Assembly: GCA_028691575.1 (NCBI GenBank)
Contig: JAQUYY010000118.1
Coordinates: 1-5,954 of the forward strand
Direction: 5' to 3'
DNA: 5,954 nt
From: Candidatus Gastranaerophilales bacterium
GTDB lineage: Bacteria > Cyanobacteriota > Vampirovibrionia > Gastranaerophilales > JAQUYY01
Under the pieces are notes generated by a model. The model was not told the DNA's origin. It worked only from the letters and a program-made list of their open reading frames with translations, and did no database searches. Shown here piece by piece: positions 1 to 5,581 of the stretch (the stretch's first letter is position 1; the number at the start of each line of letters is the position of its first letter). Made by a program: the position numbers and the translations under genes.

Positions 1-167
1 GCACGACAATTTTTCCGGATTTGTATAAAACAGCGTTTATGCCATTTTTCTTTGCCTGCCAAAAAGCATAGTTAATTGGGCTTAAAGAAAACCCATCGGC
101 AAGAAGCCTGTCTTTCAAGGCTTTTTTCTTGTTTTAAATTAAATTTATCACTATATACTGCTGCCAT
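1..167 (-). CDS. rnhC: Ribonuclease HIII-like protein, N-terminal fragment, frame disrupted
   Basis: This is the 5' part of a minus-strand gene cut by the left edge. The ATG at 167-165 overlaps the TAA of the upstream prenyltransferase gene (TAATG), which marks it as the natural start. That frame reads MAAVYSDKFNLKQEK, then runs out of frame and stops at 74-72. One base further on, from 121 to the edge, a second frame reads ALKDRLLADGF, SPINYAFWQAKKNG and AVLYKSGKIVV. The last two resemble the N-terminal TBP-like substrate-binding domain (DUF3378) of RNase HIII, which precedes the catalytic RNase H fold that removes RNA from RNA/DNA hybrids. Removing one A from the A6 run at 122-127 joins the two parts into one plausible N-terminus. 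The GGAG at 181-184 lies 13 nt from the ATG, so coupling from the upstream gene is likely. The catalytic domain is outside the window, so the family call rests on about 55 residues. The gene could be a true pseudogene, a recoded gene or a base-calling error. Confidence 0.62.
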
Positions 168-1138
168 TATGCAATAATTACTCCAAAACAAATTAAAAAT
201 GAAAAGAACATCATCAAATTTCTTGATAACAAAAATCTTAGCATAAAACTTTGAGCATTGTTTTTTTCAATAATAGCCCAATTTTCCATTGGTCCAAACC
301 AAAATTTTCTTTTCGGAACTATTTGCGGATTTTTGTTATAAATATTCAGGTATTTATATAGTACGATTGCCATTGGAATTGTTAAAAGTGTTAGAAGAAA
401 AGTATACGGGAAAATTTTAAACCAAATATTAACTAAAACATTGATATAGGCTATTATCATCATCAAACCTAATGTGATTAAGGCATTATTCTTGGTTTTT
501 ACTATTGTACATAAAGTTTTTTTGTTTTCTTTTTTATCAAAATCAAAGTCCATCAATGCGTGAGATTGCAAAACCCCAACGGTTAAAAGCCCTGTAGATA
601 TTGATATTAACAATATTTCAAGAGAAAAAGTTTGCAGCATAACATAACTTGTCCCAAGCATTAAAAGTGGAGCAAAAGTAATACCTACAGCAATTTCACT
701 TAGTCCCCAGTAACTCATTTTCGGATAAAACAAACAGAAAATAGCTCCAAAAGCTGCTATTGCTGCAACTTGCCATCCGCAAAGAATGGTCAAAATTAAG
801 CCTATCAATGATGCTAAGCCAAAATAAATGGCAATAGCAATTGCAGTATGAGTTAAAGTTGCTTCACCATTGACCAAATATTGTGCTTTTCCTTTATCTC
901 TATTGCTTATAAAGAATTCGCCCGGATTTTTCTTTACTTCACTTTTAAAATCAAAGTAATCATCAATCAAATTGACTCCCAAATGTGCAGAAAGTATGCC
1001 GATAAATGCTAAACTGCCCAAAATAGCATCCCCACCTAATTTTAAAGCCACAACAAACGCTACAAGCCACGATAAAATGCTCATCGGTGCTGTATGAATC
1101 CTTGCTGCTTTTAACCAAAAAACAATTTTTTTAAACAT
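167..1138 (-). CDS. UbiA-family prenyltransferase, MenA-like
   Basis: A 323-residue integral membrane protein with roughly eight or nine hydrophobic segments, for example around residues 19-36, 96-118, 121-138, 171-191, 219-240, 244-262 and 306-323. The two Asp-rich motifs of the UbiA superfamily are visible. The first is NLIDDYFDFK at residues 56-65 (Asn56, Asp59, Asp60, Asp63). The second is the MDFDFDKKENKKTL stretch around residues 196-209 (Asp197, Asp199, Asp201), matching the second DxxxD loop with its following basic KKTL. In this family these residues bind Mg-diphosphate of a polyprenyl donor. The DYFDFK form and the YLVNGEATL segment after it resemble MenA (1,4-dihydroxy-2-naphthoate prenyltransferase) more than UbiA or heme O synthase, but no other quinone gene is nearby, so the acceptor is unknown. 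The ATG overlaps the gatB stop as TAATG and lacks a strong Shine-Dalgarno, implying translational coupling. Its own TAA overlaps the next ATG in the same way. Confidence 0.85.
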   Translation of the reverse strand: MFKKIVFWLKAARIHTAPMSILSWLVAFVVALKLGGDAILGSLAFIGILSAHLGVNLIDDYFDFKSEVKKNPGEFFISNRDKGKAQYLVNGEATLTHTAIAIAIYFGLASLIGLILTILCGWQVAAIAAFGAIFCLFYPKMSYWGLSEIAVGITFAPLLMLGTSYVMLQTFSLEILLISISTGLLTVGVLQSHALMDFDFDKKENKKTLCTIVKTKNNALITLGLMMIIAYINVLVNIWFKIFPYTFLLTLLTIPMAIVLYKYLNIYNKNPQIVPKRKFWFGPMENWAIIEKNNAQSFMLRFLLSRNLMMFFSFLICFGVIIA

Positions 1139-2598
1139 TAGTTATCTAGTTCTTCTTTTACTAACTTATTAACTGTCTGAGGATTGGCTCTGCCTTTAGT
1201 TTCTTTCATTACCTGACCTACAAAGAAGCCGAATAGCTGAGTTTTCCCTGATTTATACAAATCAACTTGAGATTGATTGCTTTTAATCACTTTTTTTACA
1301 ATATCTTTAATTGCACTTTCGTCCGAAATGACACTCATTCCTTGCTCTTCCACTATTTTTGCAGCAGAACCGCCTTTTTCCAATAAAGTAAGGATAATTT
1401 TTTTACCGATATTATTTGAAATCGTGCCTTTATCAATCAAGTTAACCATTTCAACAAGACTTTCGGGAGTTAATTTTGTTTCATTTATTGTTAATTTGTT
1501 TTCTTTTAAATAAGCCGTAACGTCACCCATAAGCCAATTAACAGCCATTTTGATATTTGTTTGCAGTTCTACAACTTTATCAAAGAATCCTGCCATTTCC
1601 ATTGATTCAACAATTACAGTGGCATCATATTCTGATAAGCCAAGCTGCTCTTGATAGCGGTCCCTTTTTTGTTGAGGAAGCTCCGGTAATTGTTTTCTAA
1701 CTTCTTCAATCCATTCTTCAGAAATTTCTAACGGCATCAAATCAGGTTCAGGGAAATAACGATAATCATGAGCATCCTCTTTTCCTCTCATAGATTCAGT
1801 TATGCCTTTTTGTTCATTCCAAAGTCTTGTTTCTTGAACAATTTTTTCACCATCTTCAATTAAATCTGCTTGACGCTCAATTTCATACTCGATAGCTCTT
1901 TGAAGAGCCCTAAAGCTGTTAATATTCTTGATTTCAGCCCTTGTTCCAAATTCTTTTTGCCCCCAAAGACGAAGGCTAACATTTGCATCACAACGCATTG
2001 AGCCTTCTTCAAGGTTTCCGTCACAAACCCCTGCATATCTTACGATATTTCGCAATTCTTCCATATATGCCCTAGCTTCTTCTGCTGAGCGTATATCAGG
2101 CTCGCTGACAATTTCCAAAAGAGGCGTTCCTGCTCTGTTTAAATCCACTTTACTATATGTAGAGCCTGCAAGCCCATCAGCACCTGCGTGAACCAGTTTC
2201 CCTGCATCTTCTTCAAGGTGAGCTCTAGTTATTCCGATTGTTTTTCCTGCAATTTTTATAAAACCTTTTATCGCAATCGGCTCATCATATTGAGAAATCT
2301 GGTATCCTTTAGGCAAATCAGCATAAAAGTATTGTTTTCTGTCAAACTTGCATCTATTTGGAATTTCACAATTTAGCGCTAATCCGGTTAAAATTCCCAT
2401 ATTTACAACTACTTTATTCAAAACAGGCAAAACTCCTGGCAATCCTAAACAAACAGGAGTAACATTTTCGTTTGGAGCTTTTCCAAATTCTGTCGATGCC
2501 GTTGCAAATATTTTTGATTTTGTCTTCAATTGGGCATGAACTTCAAGCCCGATAATAACTTCATACTTTTCTTTAATTTCCTCTAAAGTCATACTCAT
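1138..2598 (-). CDS. gatB: Aspartyl/glutamyl-tRNA amidotransferase subunit B
   Basis: A 486-residue protein, the usual length for GatB, the tRNA-binding kinase-like subunit of the GatCAB complex. GatCAB activates Glu-tRNA(Gln) or Asp-tRNA(Asn) with ATP and amidates it with ammonia from the GatA glutaminase subunit. Family blocks seen in order are VIIGLEVHAQL (14-24), VCLGLPGVLPVLN (49-61), FDRKQYFYADLPKGYQIS (85-102), HLEEDAGK (127-134), DLNRAGTPLLEIVSEPD (152-168), DGNLEEGSMRCDANVS (193-208), AEIKNINSF (221-229) and HDYRYFPEPDL (277-287). The C-terminal part from about residue 335 is the helical YqeY-like tail that contacts tRNA. The start at 2598 has GAGGA at 2608-2612 with 9-nt spacing. 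A second Met at codon 3 is further from that site. gatA and gatC are not in the window, so this organism splits the gat genes. The stop shares one base with the next ATG. Confidence 0.98.
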   Translation of the reverse strand: MSMTLEEIKEKYEVIIGLEVHAQLKTKSKIFATASTEFGKAPNENVTPVCLGLPGVLPVLNKVVVNMGILTGLALNCEIPNRCKFDRKQYFYADLPKGYQISQYDEPIAIKGFIKIAGKTIGITRAHLEEDAGKLVHAGADGLAGSTYSKVDLNRAGTPLLEIVSEPDIRSAEEARAYMEELRNIVRYAGVCDGNLEEGSMRCDANVSLRLWGQKEFGTRAEIKNINSFRALQRAIEYEIERQADLIEDGEKIVQETRLWNEQKGITESMRGKEDAHDYRYFPEPDLMPLEISEEWIEEVRKQLPELPQQKRDRYQEQLGLSEYDATVIVESMEMAGFFDKVVELQTNIKMAVNWLMGDVTAYLKENKLTINETKLTPESLVEMVNLIDKGTISNNIGKKIILTLLEKGGSAAKIVEEQGMSVISDESAIKDIVKKVIKSNQSQVDLYKSGKTQLFGFFVGQVMKETKGRANPQTVNKLVKEELDN

Positions 2599-2607
2599 TA
2601 TTCAAAT

Positions 2608-2612
2608 TCCTC
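2608..2612 (-). promoter_or_regulatory. Ribosome binding site of gatB
   Basis: The minus-strand sequence GAGGA lies 9 nt before the ATG at 2598. It supports codon 1 rather than the Met at codon 3 as the start. Confidence 0.7.
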
Positions 2613-2632
2613 AATTATTGACTACTAAAGAG

Positions 2633-2641
2633 ATTATAACA
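2633..2641 (-). promoter_or_regulatory. Extended -10 promoter for the gatB operon
   Basis: The minus strand reads TGTTATAAT, a perfect TGnTATAAT extended -10 element. No good -35 is seen 16-18 bp upstream, which is normal for extended -10 promoters. Transcription would start near 2626, giving a leader of about 28 nt that includes the GAGGA ribosome binding site. The element lies in the 69-nt gap between priA and gatB, so gatB, the prenyltransferase gene and the rnhC-like gene can be transcribed independently of priA. Confidence 0.6.
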
Positions 2642-2667
2642 CAATCGTAATGATTGAATAAAGTAAT

Positions 2668-5109
2668 TTAAAGAATATCAAGAGGCTCAATATCGACCAT
2701 GAGCTTGATATCCTCAGGTACAACGATTTTTTTGACAAATCTTGTTATTAAAAAATGCCCCTTCTTTTCTAAACGATTTTTTATTAAAATTTGAAACCGA
2801 TATTCATTTTTAATTTTAGAAATTAAGCATGAGCTTGGTCCTAAAACTTCCAATTTCTCATCTATACCTTGTTTTTGGGTTATTTCTTTTAATCGATAAG
2901 CAATTTCTTGAGCTGTTCTCTCTGCCCTAAATTCATTTTCTGAGCTTGATACAAGTCTTATAACTTGGCTAAATGGAGGGTACGCAAGAATTTCTCTATC
3001 TTTAATTTCTTGATTATAAAAACCTTGATAATCTTGTTTCTGAGCATTTTGCAGAGCAAAAAAATCAGGAGAATAAGTCTGAAAATAAACCCTACCTTCA
3101 AAATCGCCACGTCCTGCTCTTCCTGCAACTTGAGTTAAAAGCTGAAACCCTCTTTCTGATGAGCGAAAATCAGGGAAATTAAACGAATTATCAGCCATAA
3201 TAACCCCTACAAGAGTAACATTAGGATTATCCAGCCCTTTTGCTATCATTTGAGTTCCGACTAAAATATCAATTTTTCCATCGGAAAAATCATTTAAAAG
3301 CTCAATGTGAGCGTTTTTCTTAGTTAAAATATCGCTGTCAATTCGGGCAATTCTAGCTTCGGGAAAATATTTTTTAATATCTTCTTCTATTCGCTGAGTT
3401 CCAAGTCCATAATAGTTTATAGGTTCACCACATTCAGGACAAAATTCTAAAATCGATTTTTCGTAGTTGCAGTAATGGCATTTGAGCGAATTTGAAGATT
3501 TATGCAAAATCAATGGAATTGCACATTTTTTGCACTCTACAGTATGTCCGCAAGCATTGCAAAAAGCAGATGTGGCATAGCCCCTGCGGTTTATAAGTAA
3601 AATAGTTTGTTTTTTATCTTTCAAATTTTGCTCGACAGCATTTCTTAAAGCTCTTGAAAATATGCTTTTATTGCCGTTATAAATTTCTTGTTTCATATCG
3701 ATTATAGAAACTGTGGGCAAGGTATTAGGTCCGTATCTTTCAGGCAAACGTATTACTCTGTCTGTATTTACAGCTTTATAATAAGTTAAAACATCCGGAG
3801 TTGCGCTTCCTAAAATTATTGATGCTTTATTTAATTCAGCTCTTTTTATTGCTAAAGTTTTTGCATTATAGCGAGGGTTTGGCGTTGTTTGCTTATAACT
3901 GCCTTCATGCTCTTCATCAATTATAATCAGTCCTAAATTTTTAACGGGAGCAAAAATAGCAGAACGAGCCCCTGCAATGATTTTTATTTGATTGTTTCTT
4001 AATTTCTGGTAAACATCGTATTTTTCACCTTCCGAAACGCTACTATGCCATATTGCAACATCATTTATACCGAATCTTTTCGCCAAACGTTTTGCTAACT
4101 GGGATGCAATAGGAATTTCCGGCGCTAAAAATATAACATTTTTACCTTTTTCAATAACTTTTTGAATGGCATTAAAATAAACTTCGGTTTTTCCCGATCC
4201 GGTAACTCCGTAAAGCAAAATTGGCTCAGTTTCTTGATTATCAATGGCTTTTGATATTTTTTCAACGGCATTTTTTTGTTGATCTGTTAATTTAAAAAAA
4301 TCTTCCTGTTTTTCTTCTTCAAAAATACTTAACGGGTTTCGGTAAATATCTTTTTCAAAAATTTCGATATTTTTATTTTCTTCAAGTTTTTTTAAGGTTG
4401 CTAAAGTGGTTTTAGCAATTTTTAAAAATTCATTTAAATTTATTTCGTCCTCCGGTAATTGTTTTAAAATCGCCAGATGCCTTTTGTTATCTGTATTTTT
4501 GCTTAAAGATTTAATATATCTTTCTGTTTTGGCTTTTGTCGTTTTTAATTCAATAATATTTTCAATTTCAATGATTTTTTTTAATTTTAATTTTCTCAAT
4601 GCCTCGTAAAATTTTGAAGAAGGAAGTTTGGCTGTTTTTTGTAAAAAAGATACATTCAAAGATGCTGAAACAAGTTCAGCATGACAATCATCTCCGGTCA
4701 TCCCGAACTTATTTCGGAATCTATTTTCAAGAAATATTTGGCATAATTTTTCTTCATTTTTGCTTAATTTAAAATCATTAAAATCATCTGTTAAGAGCCT
4801 TACTATTCGCTTCGTTTTGGAAAAGAAATTCTCCGGAATTGCAGCGGACATAACGGTTGGCAGAGTACAACAATAATATTCAGACACCCATTCTAAAAAT
4901 TTTAAATACTCCATATCAAAAACAGGTTCTGTATCTAAAAGCTCGTAAATAGCTTTTGGCTTAATTCCATCAGGCATATAATCACCAAAACCCACTATAT
5001 AAGCGTTTATGACTCCAAGGTTACCAAAAGGAACAAGCACAGGCAAGCCAATTTTAATATCATAACGAAATTCGTCAGGAATAGCGTAGCTAAATGTCCT
5101 TGTATCCAT
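2668..5109 (-). CDS. priA: Primosomal protein N' (replication restart helicase PriA)
   Basis: A superfamily 2 DNA helicase that recognises stalled forks and starts replisome reloading; 813 residues from the first ATG, longer than the usual 730-750. The N-terminal 3'-DNA-binding domain is seen in RTFSYAIPDEF and GLPVLVPFGN. Helicase motifs are GVTGSGKT (301-308, Walker A), DEEH (398-401), GSATPD (434-439), GTQMIAKG (618-625) and QVAGRAGRG (660-668). Eight cysteines for two zinc sites lie between the helicase lobes (517, 520, 526, 529, 544, 547, 557, 560). The protein ends in DIEPLDIL, a typical PriA C-terminus.

The ATG at 5109 is probably not the real start. In-frame codons upstream encode YAQVIVDIPN, which aligns with the conserved first strand of PriA, and no Shine-Dalgarno precedes 5109. 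The open frame runs to an ATT at 5193-5191, which would give about 841 residues. Residues 130-150 come from an inserted palindromic repeat. priA follows the PC4-like gene and probably shares its transcript. Confidence 0.96.
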   Translation of the reverse strand: MDTRTFSYAIPDEFRYDIKIGLPVLVPFGNLGVINAYIVGFGDYMPDGIKPKAIYELLDTEPVFDMEYLKFLEWVSEYYCCTLPTVMSAAIPENFFSKTKRIVRLLTDDFNDFKLSKNEEKLCQIFLENRFRNKFGMTGDDCHAELVSASLNVSFLQKTAKLPSSKFYEALRKLKLKKIIEIENIIELKTTKAKTERYIKSLSKNTDNKRHLAILKQLPEDEINLNEFLKIAKTTLATLKKLEENKNIEIFEKDIYRNPLSIFEEEKQEDFFKLTDQQKNAVEKISKAIDNQETEPILLYGVTGSGKTEVYFNAIQKVIEKGKNVIFLAPEIPIASQLAKRLAKRFGINDVAIWHSSVSEGEKYDVYQKLRNNQIKIIAGARSAIFAPVKNLGLIIIDEEHEGSYKQTTPNPRYNAKTLAIKRAELNKASIILGSATPDVLTYYKAVNTDRVIRLPERYGPNTLPTVSIIDMKQEIYNGNKSIFSRALRNAVEQNLKDKKQTILLINRRGYATSAFCNACGHTVECKKCAIPLILHKSSNSLKCHYCNYEKSILEFCPECGEPINYYGLGTQRIEEDIKKYFPEARIARIDSDILTKKNAHIELLNDFSDGKIDILVGTQMIAKGLDNPNVTLVGVIMADNSFNFPDFRSSERGFQLLTQVAGRAGRGDFEGRVYFQTYSPDFFALQNAQKQDYQGFYNQEIKDREILAYPPFSQVIRLVSSSENEFRAERTAQEIAYRLKEITQKQGIDEKLEVLGPSSCLISKIKNEYRFQILIKNRLEKKGHFLITRFVKKIVVPEDIKLMVDIEPLDIL
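4661..4721 (-). repeat. In-frame composite palindromic repeat inside priA
   Basis: A 61-bp element made of two related 25-bp halves, 4661-4685 and 4697-4721, in inverted orientation (20 of 25 bases match) around an 11-bp centre. Each half is itself a hairpin. The first has perfect 8-bp arms, ATGCTGAA and TTCAGCAT, around a 5-nt loop. The second pairs TCCCGAA with TTCGGAA with one mismatch, also around a 5-nt loop. In the priA frame it encodes residues 130-150, including FRNKFGMT and CHAELVSAS. From memory, these strings recur as translations of a dispersed palindromic repeat in unrelated proteins of several bacteria, much like the Rickettsia palindromic elements (RPEs) that insert in frame in genes. 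The site lies between the N-terminal DNA-binding domain and the winged-helix region, a place likely to tolerate an insertion. Confidence 0.85.
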
Positions 5110-5122
5110 ATTCGGTATATCT

Positions 5123-5165
5123 ACAATAACCTGAGCGTAATTATTTTGATTGCCCAGGTTATTGT
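5123..5165 (-). promoter_or_regulatory. Long mRNA hairpin at the 5' end of priA
   Basis: The DNA has a perfect 11-bp inverted repeat, 5123-5133 against 5155-5165. In the minus-strand transcript it extends to 14 pairs (5152-5165 with 5123-5136) through one G-U wobble, with a 15-nt loop at 5137-5151. On the plus strand that wobble would be an A-C mismatch, so the fold is better in the priA mRNA. There is no T-tract after it in the minus direction, so it is not an intrinsic terminator. The 3' arm encodes the conserved QVIV strand of PriA. The hairpin covers the in-frame CTG and lies between the ATT candidate and the first ATG, so it could influence translation initiation. Confidence 0.6.
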
Positions 5166-5190
5166 GATTTGCTATGTTTTTTAAAGTGTT

Positions 5191-5206
5191 AATTTTTTAC
5201 TTTCCT
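5191..5206 (-). promoter_or_regulatory. Candidate priA Shine-Dalgarno and ATT start
   Basis: The minus strand has AGGAAAG at 5206-5200, overlapping the stop of the PC4-like gene, then 6 nt, then an in-frame ATT at 5193-5191. The frame is closed just upstream by TAA at 5199-5197. No ATG, GTG or TTG occurs in this frame between that stop and 5109, although PriA homology is already present by about 5139. ATT is a rare but real start codon, as in infC. ATA (5175) and CTG (5157) are the alternatives and lack a ribosome binding site. Confidence 0.35.
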
Positions 5207-5441
5207 ATTCTTCTTCAGTTTCAAATTCTTTTTGGGCAAGTTCGATAACATTTTTCAACTCTTCTAACTTGTCAGGAGCAAAAGTTACCCCTTTTTTTGT
5301 CGGATTCCAGTTTGCGCCATCATCAGTTGTATAATAAACTCTTAAATCCAAATAACTTTTTCCTTTATATTCATTAATAGAAATACGTGTTTCCTCTGTT
5401 GCGCTTCTTGGAATACTTGCTAAAATCTTTCCATCTGCCAT
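5205..5441 (-). CDS. PC4-like single-stranded-DNA-binding protein
   Basis: A 78-residue protein matching the transcriptional coactivator p15/PC4 domain, which in bacteria occurs as short stand-alone proteins. Visible hallmarks are the strand ISINEYKGKSYLDLRVYY (20-37), WNPTKKGVTF (45-54) and a C-terminal helix from PDKLEELKNVIELA onward, ending in an acidic tail (EFETEEE). The family forms dimers that bind single-stranded DNA or melted duplex in a curved beta sheet. The basic and aromatic residues Lys26, Lys28, Tyr30, Arg34, Lys49 and Lys50 fit that surface. The ATG is preceded by AAAGGGAG with good spacing. The gene is first in the minus-strand set and is followed by priA, so a role in single-stranded-DNA handling or transcription is plausible. 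The exact cellular function of bacterial PC4-like proteins is poorly defined. Confidence 0.85.
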   Translation of the reverse strand: MADGKILASIPRSATEETRISINEYKGKSYLDLRVYYTTDDGANWNPTKKGVTFAPDKLEELKNVIELAQKEFETEEE

Positions 5442-5449
5442 TTTTAAAA

Positions 5450-5457
5450 CTCCCTTT
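5450..5457 (-). promoter_or_regulatory. Ribosome binding site of the PC4-like gene
   Basis: The minus strand reads AAAGGGAG, ending 8 nt before the ATG at 5441. It is the strongest Shine-Dalgarno in the window and fixes the start of this gene. Confidence 0.75.
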
Positions 5458-5459
5458 AA

Positions 5460-5488
5460 ATTCTATACTCTAAGATACAATGTATCAA
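5460..5488 (-). promoter_or_regulatory. Candidate sigma-70 promoter for the PC4-like gene
   Basis: On the minus strand TTGATA (5488-5483) and TAGAAT (5465-5460) are separated by 17 bp, each one base from consensus. The problem is position: the predicted start near 5453 falls inside the ribosome binding site and leaves a leader of only about 12 nt. A weaker alternative, TACATT (5484-5479) with TTTACT 17 bp upstream, would give a leader of about 30 nt. Some promoter is expected here, but which pair is used is unsure. Confidence 0.35.
5474..5486. promoter_or_regulatory. 13-bp perfect palindrome, possible operator
   Basis: GATACAATGTATC is a perfect palindrome about a central base. It lies in the spacer and -35 of the candidate promoter for the PC4-like gene, within the divergent region shared with rsmH. 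A dimeric repressor could bind here, but no regulator is evident and a short AT-rich palindrome can arise by chance. Confidence 0.25.
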
Positions 5489-5516
5489 TAAATGGCAAGA
5501 AAGTAAATATTTTAAA

Positions 5517-5545
5517 ATGACATTTAACCGAGCTTATTGTAAAAT
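5517..5545 (+). promoter_or_regulatory. Candidate sigma-70 promoter for rsmH
   Basis: ATGACA (5517-5522) and TAAAAT (5540-5545) are separated by 17 bp and each differs from consensus at one position. Transcription would start near 5552, about 26 nt before the rsmH ATG. It lies in the 136-nt divergent region (5442-5577), which holds no gene larger than the mini-ORF at 5561. Confidence 0.45.
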
Positions 5546-5560
5546 TAAAAAGGAATGAAG

Positions 5561-5581
5561 ATGGTTAGACGGTTAAAATGA
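5561..5581 (+). CDS. Six-codon mini-ORF coupled to rsmH
   Basis: ATG at 5561 is followed by five codons and TGA at 5579-5581, encoding MVRRLK. AAGGA at 5550-5554 sits 6 nt before the ATG, a good ribosome-binding distance, while rsmH itself has no clear Shine-Dalgarno. The TGA overlaps the rsmH ATG as ATGA, the arrangement used for translational coupling. If transcription really starts at 5552 part of the AAGGA would be lost, so the promoter and the mini-ORF are in tension. It may be a chance ORF. Confidence 0.3.
   Translation: MVRRLK

Noticed and set aside
1277..1513. Plus-strand open frame of 78 codons
   Set aside because: Lies entirely antisense to gatB, whose protein is strongly conserved there; the translation has no recognisable domain.
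1928..2539. Three overlapping plus-strand open frames (1928-2191, 2188-2376, 2348-2539)
   Set aside because: All are antisense to conserved blocks of gatB and show no family features.
2642..2656. Short inverted repeat CAATC/GATTG after priA as a terminator
   Set aside because: Only 5 bp with AT-rich arms and no T-tract on the minus strand; it also overlaps the start of the gatB promoter element.
4406..4609. Plus-strand open frame of 67 codons with hydrophobic residues
   Set aside because: Antisense to the AT-rich linker region of priA; its hydrophobicity follows from Lys/Asn-rich codons on the other strand.
4661..4721. CRISPR-like or transposon-end structure
   Set aside because: Only two inverted halves with an 11-bp centre, no direct repeats with spacers and no transposase; a palindromic repeat element explains it better.
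5123..5182. Hairpin followed by a T-run (5177-5182) as a plus-strand terminator
   Set aside because: The T-run lies about 11 nt past the stem, no plus-strand gene ends here, and the stem pairs less well on this strand.
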